A DNA stretch of 64,000 bases from Pseudoclavibacter sp. AY1F1 (GCF_002931075.1 NZ_PSTQ01000002.1:124001-188000), one strand, 5' to 3'. Shown: positions 16,576-26,380, counted from the first letter of the stretch. The notes: generated from the sequence alone by a model not told the origin. Program-made: numbers and translations.

Positions 16576-16900
16576 AGAGGGACCGCGTCAGCCAGTGTTG
16601 CTTCCGAGACAGGACGCTTGAGAAGTTGGCGCGGGATGATGTCGATGTCATCGCGCCGAACAGCAGGCGCGTTTCTTCCATCAGTCCGGATGCGCGCATG
16701 AGGAGGTTGCCATCAACCGGGTCCATCTCCGCGAGGAGGTCAACGTCACTGTCATCACGCGCCGTCCCGCGAGCGACGGAGCCAAACAACGTCGGATTCG
16801 TCGCCCTGTACTTCGCGAGGAGCGCCAAGAACTCGACGCGACGCTCGTTGATCATCTCTCGCAGGGCGAGCGTCTCAGGAGTGACCGCGGGCATCGACAT
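16572..16900 (-). pseudogene. mntA: MntA-like nucleotidyltransferase antitoxin, frameshifted
   Basis: Minimal nucleotidyltransferase with the signature LFGSVARGTARDDSDVDLL (GSX10DXD). The first 80 residues read normally to GLMEETRLLF; the expected continuation DDIDIIPRQLLKRPVSEATL lies one frame away, so one base, probably a C near 16651-16658, is missing. The span is 329 bases, one short of 110 codons. The restored stop overlaps the HepT GTG by four bases, the usual MntA-HepT arrangement. Family members AMPylate HepT to neutralise it. The start is an ATG with a weak ribosome binding site; a second ATG lies two codons on. Confidence 0.75.
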
Positions 16901-17175
16901 GGCCTGAGAGCACCGGCGGCCTCTCCGCAAGAAATAGAAGTTTGAGTCAGCCGATCTGGATGTCAGACACAGTCTGGCGCACCAACTTCTTCTCGTAGCT
17001 GCCTCGGCTCCCGTCCGCCAGACCGCCCGGCCCCGCGGATCCATCACCCGCGCCTGGACGAGCCGCCTCTCAGGCCAAGTTTTAGCGAGGGCCACGGCAA
17101 GCATCGCGACTCCATAAGTGCCAGGGGCAGACACCACCCCACGCAGATCCGTGCTTGAGGCGGTGACTGCGATTC

Positions 17176-17712
17176 CTATACTTCGGAGATCTTGACGTCG
17201 TCCGGTGCTTCCGGGGTGGTCTCGATCTCGCCAGTGGCCAGATCTAACAGGATCGAAAATCCCGTACTGGCTTCCAGGTCAACGGAGTTCTCGCGCGGTT
17301 GCCCGTCGCTGTCGGTCCCGGCAACGTAATTGCAAGCGAACTCGGCCTTGATCTGGCCCCTGAGCTCCAGTGTGCTGTCAGCGCCGGATCGCTCAACTTC
17401 CGCGAGAGCGTCTTCGAGCTCGTATGTCGGGGAGGGGGAGTGTGCGATCTCAGAGTTGGCGCCCTTATAGGTGCTCGCAGCTTCAAATAAGTAGCCAGCG
17501 ATCTCGTCTAGCTTCTCGGCTAGGGCAGCCCCCGGGCTGGAGTCAGGGTTCAGGAACTCGCAAACCTCTAGCGCTTGCTTCGCCTCAGCGGGGTCGCAAG
17601 AGAAGAGAGCCGCCGGGTCGTTGTCGGGGTCAAGGCCGTGATCTTCGAGCAGAACAGCAAACGGTGTTTTCGTCGGCAGAGAGAAGTACTGGACCGATCC
17701 ATGAGTGTGCAT
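17176..17712 (-). CDS. Hypothetical acidic protein
   Basis: Protein of 178 aa beginning MHTHGSVQYFSLPTKTPFAV. It is strongly acidic, with no signal peptide or membrane helix. It has several cysteines (FSCDP, LEVCEFL, EFACNYV) and a C-terminal half rich in beta-like alternation (GFSILLDLATGEIETTPEA). I recognise no family. The even codon use and clean start suggest a real gene. It is divergent from a predicted lipoprotein gene, with about 95 bp between them for promoters. Its role is unknown; it could be a small-molecule or immunity-type protein, but nothing in the sequence says so. Confidence 0.55.
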   Translation of the reverse strand: MHTHGSVQYFSLPTKTPFAVLLEDHGLDPDNDPAALFSCDPAEAKQALEVCEFLNPDSSPGAALAEKLDEIAGYLFEAASTYKGANSEIAHSPSPTYELEDALAEVERSGADSTLELRGQIKAEFACNYVAGTDSDGQPRENSVDLEASTGFSILLDLATGEIETTPEAPDDVKISEV

Positions 17713-17806
17713 ACCTGATGGTACCGGCTCGTCACCGAGCCTCGTCGAGCATCTGCCATCATGAGCCTATGAACACCGGGGGAGAGGCGCGGGCGCGCGC
17801 GATGGC

Positions 17807-18347
17807 ATGGCAAGTGGCAGCATGATCGTCGGCGGCGTGGCCGTGATCGCGGTCCTGGTGAGCGGATGCGCGCCGACGGCCAACGAGGGCGGCTCAGCGA
17901 CGACAACACCATCGGTTGCCTCAAGCGAAGCGACACCGTCGGAAACACCGCGGCCGACGATTCCCTACGGAGCGGAAGACGTCGAAGGTGACGTGCTCGC
18001 CTGCCAGAACGTGAACGCATCCGTCAACCGCATGTTCGACTTCGCCGCGGTGAACGCAAACTACAACGCGAACGAAGACGTCTTCGAGCAGTTCTACGGA
18101 GCAGCAATGGCGCTCCTCTACTCGGGCGACGGCGTCGAGGTAACCCCAGCCGTGAGCACCGCACTCGGCGCGCTCGTCGAGACCTTCACGTCAGCACCGC
18201 CGTCAACCCAAGACGGCGTCTCCGGCTACTGGGACGTCGCGAAGGCCTACACGGACGACCCCCGCCGGAGGCGAACTCACCGAGGAACTCGAAAGTGGCA
18301 TCACGGCGTGCGCCGACGCCGGCTACGAATGGGTTGACTGGGCGTAG
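17807..18347 (+). pseudogene. Predicted lipoprotein, frameshifted near the 3' end
   Basis: The product has a short signal peptide with lipobox VLVSGC and a Ser/Thr/Pro-rich linker, then a soluble domain with NVNASVNRMFDFAAVNANYN. In the current frame the last 23 residues become Arg-rich nonsense. Removing one C from the CCCCC run near 18259 restores AGGELTEELESGITACADAG, ending EWVDWA and a TAG at 18345. This is either a true +1 mutation or a homopolymer sequencing error. The ATG chosen gives a short n-region; an upstream ATG at 17769 runs into a stop and is less likely. Function unknown. Confidence 0.6.
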
Positions 18348-18883
18348 AAGCGCGTGCCGGGCCGACTGGTGCTAAATGCATTCCCCGTAGAGGCCTTGCA
18401 CCACGCCGCCGGCCTGCTCGACCTCATCCGACGCGGGGAACCAATCGAGTTCGCCGAACGGCTTCTTGTTGACCATATCGGTGTGCGCCTGCTCAAGATG
18501 CGCCTTCCAAAGTGCCCACGACTCGGCGGCTTAAACAGCGTTGATGACGTCGATGCGCGCTGGATGGCGTCGACGGTGTCGTATTCAGGAATAACGACGA
18601 CACCCACAACGGCGCGCTGTTCCGAGTGGTTCCACGCACTGCACGAGTCAGTCGACATCCCGCCACTTCAGCCTGCTAGCGCGAGGAACAGGACCGGGAC
18701 GGCTGGGAGTGCAGCCCAGGTTCGACCAAAACCTGCGGGTTTGCTGTCGATCGCCAGAGACTCTCCAATGCAGGGAGAAGATGAGCTCGTCACTCTAGAG
18801 GTGCTCACGGGCCCTACGGCAGTTATCCACAGGGGAGCGATACCCGCTACGGTCGAAGAGTCACAGCCGACCGGGGGAGTCAC
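18348..18883 (-). pseudogene. Fragment of an unidentified gene plus spacer
   Basis: On the minus strand the stretch ending at a TAG at 18372 reads convincingly as protein over about 45 codons (AAESWALWKAHLEQAHTDMV, then FPASDEVEQAGGVVQGLYGE). Upstream, a different frame carries RAVVGVVVIPEYDTVDAIQ, so at least one frameshift and a stop separate the parts. I cannot name the family. The remainder, about 18650-18883, has no gene and must hold the promoter of the SF1 helicase. Confidence 0.4.
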
Positions 18884-21685
18884 ATGCTGGATGCACGCAG
18901 AGTCGCGGTATTCGTGTCGGCGAAAGCCGGCGCCGAACTCAGGGATCGCACAGGTGAGATCGTCAGCGCGAGTGTCGACAGCGGGTCCTCGCGCACGCGC
19001 ATTCGCTACGCCAACTCGGCGAAGGAATTCGCGTACGGCACCGAGCGGGCCCGGCTCTGCCCGGCTGGACCACAACACGACGTTCGGACGGCGAGCGTTT
19101 ACATTAACGGCCAGCATCGGGACAACGTGATCGACGTCGTCGAATTCGACACCCCATATGGGCCGCAACGTCGTGTCTTCTGGCGAGAAGCCGACGGCGA
19201 GGCGCACCACCTGTACCCGGCTGAGCAGGTGCTCGTCGTTCCGTCGATGCAATCGATAGCCGGCGCATCCGTGCTCGAGTACCTCACCGCGTCAGCCAAG
19301 ATGCTCCCGCCCGACGGGAACAAGCCGGACCCGACGCAGCGGCTCTACGAGCGAGGCCTCAGCGCGCCCCACAACAGCGCCCTTGCCGCGTACCTGCGCG
19401 CCGCCGACGGGCAGCTCCCGCCCAGTCTCGCGGAAAATAGTGCACCAACCATCGCCCCGTTCCGCTCGAACCTCAGCCAGCGCGACGCCCTGCAGACGGC
19501 CCTGAAATCGCAGATCTCAATCATTGAAGGCCCGCCCGGAACCGGCAAAACCGAGACAATCCTCAACATCACCGCGAACCTCATCGCGCGCGGCGCCAGC
19601 GTGGCCATTGTCTCCTTCAGCAACGCCGCAGTCGACAACGTGCGTGAAAAGCTCGAACGCGAAGGGTTCGGGTTCATGGTCGCCACCCTCGGCAGCAAGG
19701 CCAAACTGCCCGCCTTCTTCGAGGGGCAGGATGCGCGTGAGCGCGCCCGAGCCGCGTTCGCTGCCGCACCCGCCGAGCGGGTGCCCGACGACCAAGTCCT
19801 CCACGACCTGCATACAAAGCTTGAAGGCCTGCAACGAGCGGAACGGGACCTCGCGCGCCTCGTGCTCGACGAGTCCGCTCTTCAGCTCGAGCAGCGCCAC
19901 TTCCTGAAGCGCCTCGCGTCGTCCGACACCCCAGACCTCTCGCACCTCGCACTGCTGCGCCGCCCCGCGTCCCGTATCCTCAGCTACCTCGTCGCCACTA
20001 GTCGAGACCGCGAGAGCGACGGGGCGCTGCGGAAGCTCGCGCGCGGCATCCGCCGGTACTTCGAGTACGGCTCCACACGAGGCGTCGACCCGCGCGACAC
20101 GGCGACCGTGCTCGAACTGCACCGCCACTACTACAAGCGGCGCCTCCACGAGTACGCCACCGAGCGTGCGGCCCTGCAACAGCAACTCGAACAGGACAAC
20201 CTCGAGGGCCTCAAATCGCAGCTCCGACAGGCTTCACTTGCCAAATTCCGCGCCTCGCTGCGCGAACGCTACGCAAGCGAACCCAAGCGATTCTCTGGAG
20301 CCACCTACAAGGCGCAAATCCCACAGCTGCTCGCCGAATCCCCCGTCGTACTCAGCACATGCCATTCGCTGAAGAACAACCTCGGCGGGCACCTCGTCGA
20401 CTACCTCATCGTCGACGAAGCCTCTCAGCTCAACCTGCTGCCAGCCGCATCCGCGCTCGCCTGCGCCCGTAACGTCATTGTTGTCGGCGACCAACGACAA
20501 CTGCCACACATAGTCGCCCCCACACTCGAGCGGTCGCCGCTCACCGCACCCAACCCACACGTCGACGTCGTCAAGCACAGCCTGCTCACCTCGGTCGGCG
20601 CGCCGGCCGGAGCCTCAATCCCGCGCACGCTGCTCCGCGAGCACTACCGGTGTGACGCGCAGATCATCGGCTACTGCAACGCCAAGTTCTACGACGGCCA
20701 ACTGCTGCCGTTCAAGACAAGCGATGCCGCCGCGCATCCGCTGCGTCTGTGGACCACACCGCCAGGCAATCACATGCGATCGCCCGGCGGTAAGGCTGGC
20801 ACCAATCAGCGCGAAGTTGATGTGGTCCTCGGCGACGTCATACCGACGCACTTCGCAGCACACGATCGCGACAATATCGGAGTCACCACGCCTTTCCGCC
20901 TGCAGGCCCGAAAGTTCGAGGCAGCCGATGCCACCCTCGACGTCGACACCGTGCACAAATACCAGGGCCGCGAACGCGACGTGATCATCATGAGCACCGT
21001 GCTCGACCAGACGAAGGCGGGGGAGAAGAGGCTTCAGTTCGTAGACGACCCGAAGCTCATCAACGTCGCCGTCTCGCGCGCCAAGACGAACTTCGTGCTT
21101 GTCACTGAGAACGGCAAACTGCCCGCAAGCCGCCACCTCCGAGACCTCATCGGCTACATCGAATATCAGAACCCAGACGAGCCAAGCATCGAAAGTGGCA
21201 TCGTCTCCGTTTTCGACCTCTTGTACACCGAGTACGCCGCAGTGCTGGAACCGTTGGCCGCGCGAGTGAACCGCTCGTCCGAGTTCCTCTCGGAAGACAT
21301 CATCGGCGCCGTGCTCGCCGACCTTTTCGCCGAAGACGCCTACACCGACCTCCGTGCGGTGCGCGAAGTGCTCCTCGAGGATCTCGTGCAGGACCCGACA
21401 CTTCTCACCGAGTCCGAACTTGGCTTCGTCTGCCGCAACGCGCGCGTCGACTTCGTCATCTCCAACCGGGTCACCCATCGTGTTGTGCTGGCCGTCGAAG
21501 TCGACGGATGGGCGTACCACGAGAACAACCCCGAACAGCTTGCGCGCGACAAGGTCAAGGATGCGATCCTCGCGAAGCAGGGCGTGCCCTGCGTGCGGCT
21601 CCGAACAACCGATAGCGGCGAGATAGCGAAGCTCCGTGCCGCGCTCGATGCGCAGAACGCGTCCCCCGCCCGTTCAACTGCGTGA
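18884..21685 (+). CDS. SF1 helicase (UPF1/DNA2-like) with C-terminal Vsr/MTES_1575-type nuclease domain
   Basis: Protein of 933 aa. Helicase motifs in order: Walker [11 protein letters not shown] (Lys222), Walker [10 protein letters not shown] (Asp511-Glu512), [12 protein letters not shown] (motif III), [24 protein letters not shown] and NVAVSRAK (motif VI). A helical, coiled-coil-prone insert lies between Walker A and B. The last 130 residues resemble the Vsr-like/DUF2726 endonuclease group: RVDFVISN (Asp856), [13 protein letters not shown] (Glu872, Asp874) and [28 protein letters not shown] ribosome binding site precedes the ATG. Such fusions are common in defence islands; here no partner gene is adjacent. 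ATP-dependent DNA processing is predicted; the defence role is inferred. Confidence 0.88.
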   Translation: MLDARRVAVFVSAKAGAELRDRTGEIVSASVDSGSSRTRIRYANSAKEFAYGTERARLCPAGPQHDVRTASVYINGQHRDNVIDVVEFDTPYGPQRRVFWREADGEAHHLYPAEQVLVVPSMQSIAGASVLEYLTASAKMLPPDGNKPDPTQRLYERGLSAPHNSALAAYLRAADGQLPPSLAENSAPTIAPFRSNLSQRDALQTALKSQISIIEGPPGTGKTETILNITANLIARGASVAIVSFSNAAVDNVREKLEREGFGFMVATLGSKAKLPAFFEGQDARERARAAFAAAPAERVPDDQVLHDLHTKLEGLQRAERDLARLVLDESALQLEQRHFLKRLASSDTPDLSHLALLRRPASRILSYLVATSRDRESDGALRKLARGIRRYFEYGSTRGVDPRDTATVLELHRHYYKRRLHEYATERAALQQQLEQDNLEGLKSQLRQASLAKFRASLRERYASEPKRFSGATYKAQIPQLLAESPVVLSTCHSLKNNLGGHLVDYLIVDEASQLNLLPAASALACARNVIVVGDQRQLPHIVAPTLERSPLTAPNPHVDVVKHSLLTSVGAPAGASIPRTLLREHYRCDAQIIGYCNAKFYDGQLLPFKTSDAAAHPLRLWTTPPGNHMRSPGGKAGTNQREVDVVLGDVIPTHFAAHDRDNIGVTTPFRLQARKFEAADATLDVDTVHKYQGRERDVIIMSTVLDQTKAGEKRLQFVDDPKLINVAVSRAKTNFVLVTENGKLPASRHLRDLIGYIEYQNPDEPSIESGIVSVFDLLYTEYAAVLEPLAARVNRSSEFLSEDIIGAVLADLFAEDAYTDLRAVREVLLEDLVQDPTLLTESELGFVCRNARVDFVISNRVTHRVVLAVEVDGWAYHENNPEQLARDKVKDAILAKQGVPCVRLRTTDSGEIAKLRAALDAQNASPARSTA

Positions 21686-21765
21686 AGCCCCGGCCGGCGG
21701 GTCGGCAGTGTCCCCACGCAGTTCCGTCATCATGCCGCGCCGTGCATTCCCGGCATACTGAAGTA

Positions 21766-22848
21766 ATGCCCCACGACGCTTCCCCCGACCGCCGCTGGAT
21801 GCAGAACGCGATCCGGATGCTCGAGGCCGACGCCAACCGGAGCGCCGACACGCACCTCCACGTCTTCCCGCTTCCGCTCGAGTGGGGCATCGACCTGTAC
21901 CTCAAAGACGAGTCGGTGCACCCGACCGGCTCGCTCAAGCATCGCCTCGCGCGCTCCCTCATCCTCTATGCGATCGTCAATGGGCAAGTCGGGCCGCGCA
22001 CCACGCTCGTCGAGGCGTCGAGCGGGTCGACCGCCGTGTCCGAGTCGTACTTCGCGCGGATGCTCGGGCTGCCGTTCGTCACCGTCGTGCCCCGCACCAC
22101 AAGCCGCGAGAAGATCGAGCTCATCGAGTTCTACGGCGGGCGCTGCCACTTCGTCGACGAGCCCCTGCACGTGTACGCCGAGGCCGAGCGTCTCGCCGCT
22201 GAAGTAGACGGGCACTACCTTGACCAGTTCACCAACGCCGAACGCGCAACCGACTGGCGCGGCAACAACAACATCGCCAAGAGCGTCTACTCGCAGATGA
22301 CCCTCGAACGCTTCCCCATCCCGAGCTGGATCGTCGTCAGCGCGGGCACCGGCGGTACCTCCGCCACCTTCGGCCGCTACGCCAGGTACTGCGGGCACGA
22401 CACCCAGCTCGCCGTCGTCGACCCGGAAGGCTCTGCCTTCTACGAGGCCTGGAAGACCGGCGACCGCACCCACGCGACCGGGCGCGGCTCGAAGATCGAA
22501 GGCATCGGCCGCCCACGCGTCGAACCCTCCTTCATCGAGACCGTCATCGACGACATGATCCAGGTGCCAGATGCCGCATCCGTCGCCGCGATCCGCGTGC
22601 TGCGAGAGAGAACCCAGCACTGGGCGGGCGGGTCCACGGGCACCAACCTCGTCGGCGCCTTCCAGATCATCGCGCGGATGCTCGCCGCGGGGGAGCAGGG
22701 CAGCGTCGTCACGCTCATCTGCGACGGGGGAGCCCGCTACGCGAACACCTACTACGACGACGCCTGGGTCGCCGCGCAGGACTGGGATCTCGAGCCCCAT
22801 CTCGAGCGGATGCACCAGTTCTTCGACACCGGCAAGTGGACCGACTGA
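21766..22848 (+). CDS. cds1: PLP-dependent L-cysteine desulfhydrase Cds1-like
   Basis: Fold-type II PLP enzyme of 360 aa. The Schiff-base lysine is Lys58 in [12 protein letters not shown], the substrate loop is [11 protein letters not shown] and the phosphate-binding Gly loop is [14 protein letters not shown]. The sequence is much closer to mycobacterial Cds1 (Rv3684-type) than to CysK or Cys[28 protein letters not shown] and [11 protein letters not shown] are distinctive. Cds1 degrades L-cysteine to pyruvate, sulfide and ammonia, affecting redox balance. Start ATG chosen because the upstream frame is non-coding. Monocistronic. Confidence 0.88.
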   Translation: MPHDASPDRRWMQNAIRMLEADANRSADTHLHVFPLPLEWGIDLYLKDESVHPTGSLKHRLARSLILYAIVNGQVGPRTTLVEASSGSTAVSESYFARMLGLPFVTVVPRTTSREKIELIEFYGGRCHFVDEPLHVYAEAERLAAEVDGHYLDQFTNAERATDWRGNNNIAKSVYSQMTLERFPIPSWIVVSAGTGGTSATFGRYARYCGHDTQLAVVDPEGSAFYEAWKTGDRTHATGRGSKIEGIGRPRVEPSFIETVIDDMIQVPDAASVAAIRVLRERTQHWAGGSTGTNLVGAFQIIARMLAAGEQGSVVTLICDGGARYANTYYDDAWVAAQDWDLEPHLERMHQFFDTGKWTD

Positions 22849-22948
22849 CCCATCCGGGAGTGGCCTGGCGCGCTCACGTGCGGTCGCATCTCGGCACGTC
22901 AGCGCTGCATCCAGCTTCAACGTCGGTGGAGTCCGCCACAATGAGCGC

Positions 22949-23905
22949 ATGATCCTCACCCCGGCCCAGCTCGACCGCGCTCGAGGCGCCGTTCTCGCCT
23001 CCGCAGTCGGAGACGCCCTCGGCTCCCAATACGAGTTCGGCCCGTCGCTCTCCGACGAGACACCAGTCGGGTTCGGCGTCGGGGTCTTCGGGCACGGCAT
23101 CGGCGAGTGGACCGACGACACCTCCATGGCGATCCCCATCCTCCGCGCCAACGCCGCAGGCGAGTCGCTGCTCGACCCAGCCGTGCTCACGCGAATCGTG
23201 GAAGCCTGGCGGGACTGGGCGGTCGACGCGAAAGACGTGGGCGCCCAGACCCGCACCGTGCTCTCATCCATCGAGGGCCCAGCAAGCGAGGCCAAGGCGC
23301 GCGACGCCGCGCTCGCACTCCACCGCAGCGCTGGGCGCAGCGGCGGCAACGGCGCGCTCATGCGCACCGGCCCACTTGCGCTCGCCTACCTCGCTGACGG
23401 CCAGGAAGAAGCGCTCGTCGAGGCGGCCACCCGCGTCACGCAACTCACCCACTGGGAAGACGACACTGCCGACGCCAGCGTGCTCTGGTGCCTGAGCATC
23501 CGCCACGCCATCCGCACCGGCGAACTCGATGTTCTCGGTCAGGTGGATGCGCTCCCCAGCGAGCGGCGAGACCGCTGGAGTGCACTCATCGAAGAGGCGC
23601 AAGCGACGGGGTCCCACCCGCGCGACTTCGCCGCGCAGAACGGCTGGGTCGTTCGAGCCTTCCAAGGTGCCCTCGCGGCGGTCGCCGGCGCGGCAACTCC
23701 GACGGACGCCCTCGAGCGGGCTGTGCACGGCGGCAACGACACGGATACCGTCGCGGCCATCGCCGGTGCGCTTGCCGGCGCGGTCTTCGGCGCCGATGCG
23801 CTTCCCGCTGGGCTCGTCGAACGCGTCTACGGCTGGCCGGAGCTCCGGGGTGACGACCTTGTGATCCTGGCCGACGCCGCCGTCGGCGGAGTGGACGCCA
23901 GCTAG
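22949..23905 (+). CDS. ADP-ribosylglycohydrolase family protein
   Basis: Protein of 318 aa of the DraG/ARH fold. The metal-binding motifs are present: GAVLASAVGDALGSQYE at the N-terminus, EWTDDTSMA with the paired Asp residues, SGGNGALMR and the C-terminal GGNDTDTVAAIAGALAGA. Family enzymes remove ADP-ribose from modified proteins or small molecules using a binuclear Mg2+ or Mn2+ centre. The cytosolic target is unknown; nitrogenase reactivation is excluded by the setting. With the macro-domain and Fic genes further on, the region is rich in enzymes of nucleotide-based protein modification. Confidence 0.9.
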   Translation: MILTPAQLDRARGAVLASAVGDALGSQYEFGPSLSDETPVGFGVGVFGHGIGEWTDDTSMAIPILRANAAGESLLDPAVLTRIVEAWRDWAVDAKDVGAQTRTVLSSIEGPASEAKARDAALALHRSAGRSGGNGALMRTGPLALAYLADGQEEALVEAATRVTQLTHWEDDTADASVLWCLSIRHAIRTGELDVLGQVDALPSERRDRWSALIEEAQATGSHPRDFAAQNGWVVRAFQGALAAVAGAATPTDALERAVHGGNDTDTVAAIAGALAGAVFGADALPAGLVERVYGWPELRGDDLVILADAAVGGVDAS

Positions 23906-23934
23906 CGGCCTTCGTCGAACCCCGGGGCGAGACT

Positions 23935-23954
23935 TTCTGGACAACAGTCCGAAA
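23935..23954. promoter_or_regulatory. Imperfect palindrome upstream of tetR-SDR operon
   Basis: TTCTGGAC-AACA-GTCCGAAA pairs at six of eight positions and lies 18 bp before the GTG start of the TetR gene. This fits an autoregulatory operator overlapping the promoter of the tetR-SDR pair. Confidence 0.45.
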
Positions 23955-23971
23955 CTTGCTAGGCTCGTCGG

Positions 23972-24565
23972 GTGCCAACGATCGCCACGCCCCGCTCGCC
24001 CGACCCGCGCCCCGCCCGCACGCAGGCCGCGATCGTCGCCGCCGTCGAGTGCCTCTCGGCTCGCGGTGACGAGGTCACGGTGCCCGCCATCGTCGCCGAA
24101 GCCGGCGTGAGCCGCTCGACCTTCTACGCGCAGTTCCGCGACCTCGACGCGCTCGCCGTGCGCATCCTCACCGAGGTGTTCACCGAGATCGAAGCCCTGG
24201 ACCTGAGCCTCCGCGCCTCAGCGACCCCGATCGAAACGGCCCGGGCGACGACCTCGCAGCTCGTCGCCGAGTTCGCGAAGCGGCGCACCCTCTACGCGGG
24301 TGTGCTCGGGAGCCGCACGACCACGGAAGCGCACCGCGCCGTGCGCGCGGCGTTCGCCGAGCAGGCCCTCGGCACGATGCGGCTCACCGTTCCCGAGGGG
24401 CTCGACCCAAAGGTCGCCGCCGAGTACGTCGCCGGCGGCAGCCTCGCCGTGATCACCGCCTGGCTGCTCAGCGAGACCCCAGAACCCATCGAGCGCGTGC
24501 AGCAGCAGCTGCTCGCGCTCCTCCCCGCCTGGCTCATCAACGACGATAAGGAAACCCCCTCATGA
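23972..24565 (+). CDS. TetR family regulator coupled to SDR gene
   Basis: Regulator of 197 aa with GTG start. The helix-turn-helix is IVAEAGVSRSTFYAQFRDLD (about residues 45-64). Its stop overlaps the SDR start by four bases (ATGA), so both are made from one transcript. It is closely similar in layout to the TetR near the zinc dehydrogenase (same RSTFY core followed by LTEVF), suggesting related regulators of dehydrogenases. The inducer may be a steroid or carbonyl compound handled by the SDR, by inference. Confidence 0.85.
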   Translation: MPTIATPRSPDPRPARTQAAIVAAVECLSARGDEVTVPAIVAEAGVSRSTFYAQFRDLDALAVRILTEVFTEIEALDLSLRASATPIETARATTSQLVAEFAKRRTLYAGVLGSRTTTEAHRAVRAAFAEQALGTMRLTVPEGLDPKVAAEYVAGGSLAVITAWLLSETPEPIERVQQQLLALLPAWLINDDKETPS

Positions 24566-25347
24566 CCCGCACCTACGTAGTCACCGGCTCCGCCTCCGGC
24601 ATCGGCAAGGTCACCGCCGAGAAGCTCCGCGCCGACGGGCACACCGTCATCGGCGTCGACCTCAAGGGCGCCGACATCAACGCCGACCTCACCACCGTCG
24701 AGGGGCGGGCGGAGCTCGTCGCCCGCGCCGAAAAGCTCAGCGGCGGCGTGGTCGATGGCGTGCTCGCGATCGCCGGCCTCGTCATCCCGGCCCCCGTCAC
24801 CGTCGCCGTGAACCACTTCGGCGCCGTCGCCACGCTCGAGGGTCTCCGCCCGCTGCTCGCGAAGTCAGACGCGCCCCGCGCCGCCGTCGTCGCGTCCCTT
24901 GCAGCCCTCGAAGAGGTCGACCAGCAGCTGCTCGAGCTCATCGAGTCGGGCGACGAGGCCGGCGCGCTCGCCTACGCCGACTCGCTCGGCGCCACCGCCA
25001 ACGCGACCGGCTCCTCGGTGCTCTACACGACCTCGAAGCAGTCGATCGCGCGCTGGGTGCGCAGGAACGCCCCGAGTGAAGAGTGGGCGAAGGCCGGAAT
25101 CGCGCTCAACGCCGTGGCCCCCGGCGTCATCCTCACCCCCATGACCGCGGCCGCGCTCGAGACCGAGGAAGGCCGCGCGGCGATGGATGCGGGTGCCCCG
25201 GCACCCTACGGCGGCCCGGCCGCCGACCCCGTCCAGGTCGCGAACCTGCTCGCCTGGCTCACAAGTGAGGACAACGGCTACGTCACCGGTCAGGTCATCT
25301 TCATCGACGGGGGAGCGGAAGCGATCCGCCGACCCGAACAGGTGTAG
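24562..25347 (+). CDS. Short-chain dehydrogenase, 3-alpha-hydroxysteroid dehydrogenase/carbonyl reductase-like
   Basis: Classical SDR of 261 aa. The cofactor motif is VVTGSASGIGKVT, the active-site Ser is in AAVVASLAAL, and the catalytic pair is Tyr155/Lys159 (LYTTSKQS). The ending YVTGQVIFIDGG is standard. An insertion between the Ser and Tyr motifs (LLELIESGDEAGALAYADS) and the missing NNAG-type motif (VLAIAGL) match the 3-alpha-HSD/carbonyl reductase subgroup known from Comamonas. It probably reduces or oxidises a steroid, bile-acid-like or xenobiotic carbonyl using NAD(P)H. It is translationally coupled to the upstream TetR. Confidence 0.88.
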   Translation: MTRTYVVTGSASGIGKVTAEKLRADGHTVIGVDLKGADINADLTTVEGRAELVARAEKLSGGVVDGVLAIAGLVIPAPVTVAVNHFGAVATLEGLRPLLAKSDAPRAAVVASLAALEEVDQQLLELIESGDEAGALAYADSLGATANATGSSVLYTTSKQSIARWVRRNAPSEEWAKAGIALNAVAPGVILTPMTAAALETEEGRAAMDAGAPAPYGGPAADPVQVANLLAWLTSEDNGYVTGQVIFIDGGAEAIRRPEQV

Positions 25348-25441
25348 GTCACAGCGTCCTCAACAGGGCGGGACTGACCGGCGGCGGAGCTGGCTTCGCG
25401 CGTCGGTCAACCGTCGCGGCGTCGTCGATGGCAGGCGGGCG

Positions 25442-25804
25442 TCAGACGACCTTCTTCACGACGCTCGACTTCAGTTGCATCTGCCCGAACCCCGGCACCT
25501 TCGCGTCGATGTCGTGGTCTCCGACGCCGTCCGTGATGAGGCGGATGCCGTTGACCTTCGTGCCCACCTTGACGGTTCCGCCGCCAGCGCCCTTGACCTT
25601 GAGGTCCTTCGCGATCGTGACGGAGTCGCCGTCGGTCAGCACGTTCCCGACCGCATCCTTGATCGTCGGGGGTGCATCGGAATCGTCGTCAGCGGCGACG
25701 CCGGCCGCCCACTCGTGACCGCACATCGGGCAGACGAGCAAGGCGCCCATCTCGTAGGCGAGGTCGCTCGCGCACTCGGGACACAGGGGAAGCTGATCAG
25801 GCAT
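25442..25804 (-). CDS. phnA: PhnA/YjdM family zinc-ribbon protein
   Basis: Protein of 120 aa. An N-terminal zinc ribbon (LCPECASD...VCPMCGHEW) is followed after an acidic linker by the PhnA SH3-like domain: DAVGNVLTDGDSVTIAKDLK, VKVGTKVNGIRL, then DHDIDAKVPGFGQMQLKSSV. The length and domain order are those of PhnA/YjdM proteins, which despite the name are not shown to act in phosphonate use. GGAGG precedes the ATG. It is unrelated in position to the phn-type transporter about 18 kb upstream. Confidence 0.93.
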   Translation of the reverse strand: MPDQLPLCPECASDLAYEMGALLVCPMCGHEWAAGVAADDDSDAPPTIKDAVGNVLTDGDSVTIAKDLKVKGAGGGTVKVGTKVNGIRLITDGVGDHDIDAKVPGFGQMQLKSSVVKKVV

Positions 25805-25954
25805 CGAAGCTGACCTCCAGGAAATCTCACGGAACTGAACTCCGCCAACGCTAGGGCACGCGTCGATGCTCGGGTGGCCGCGGCGTTCTGAGTGCCGACG
25901 AAGCGCGACGTGCCTACCGAGCATGCGTCGCGCGGCGTCGGTATTCTTGTGCGG

Positions 25955-26335
25955 ATGGATGCGCCCCTTGAAGTTCGAATCGTCCTGTCAATCGTCATGG
26001 CCGGTGCTGGGCTCCTCGTCATGTGGATGGCCCAGGCCGCGGCCTCCGGCCAGCTGAAGCGGAACGACATCGCGGGCATCCGGACGCCAAGCACGATGTC
26101 GAGCGACGTCGCCTGGCTCGCGGCGCACGTGCGGTCGAAGCGCGCAACGATGACCGCAGGCATCCTGGCGCTGGTGAGTGGCCTGGTGGTGCTGATTCCG
26201 ATGCCAGGGCCGGTCATGATCGCGGTTGTCATGGTCGGATGCGCGGCCCTGCTCGGCTTCGTCCTCTACGGCGCCCGCGTCGGCAGCCGAGCGGCGAAGG
26301 CGGTCGGGGAGAACCCGAAGGGGTCAGCTCGGTAG
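25955..26335 (+). CDS. SdpI/YhfL-like small membrane protein
   Basis: Protein of 126 aa with about three hydrophobic helices: one at the N-terminus (VLSIVMAGAGLLVMWMAQ) and two after residue 60. Between them lies RNDIAGIRTPSTMSSDVAWLAAH, which matches the SdpI-family signature (GIRTPxT...W..AH). SdpI proteins act as membrane immunity or signalling factors, but most actinobacterial members are uncharacterised. Two starts are possible: the ATG chosen and a GTG two codons earlier. It diverges from phnA and converges with the cupin gene. Confidence 0.75.
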   Translation: MDAPLEVRIVLSIVMAGAGLLVMWMAQAAASGQLKRNDIAGIRTPSTMSSDVAWLAAHVRSKRATMTAGILALVSGLVVLIPMPGPVMIAVVMVGCAALLGFVLYGARVGSRAAKAVGENPKGSAR

Positions 26336-26380
26336 ACGCACGACGGCAGTCGCGCGAACGACGGCGCGACGCCGCGCGAC

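Noticed and set aside
18354-19130. Plus-strand 258-codon frame before the SF1 helicase
   Set aside because: It overlaps the helicase start in another frame, and the opposite strand holds better protein-like remnants.
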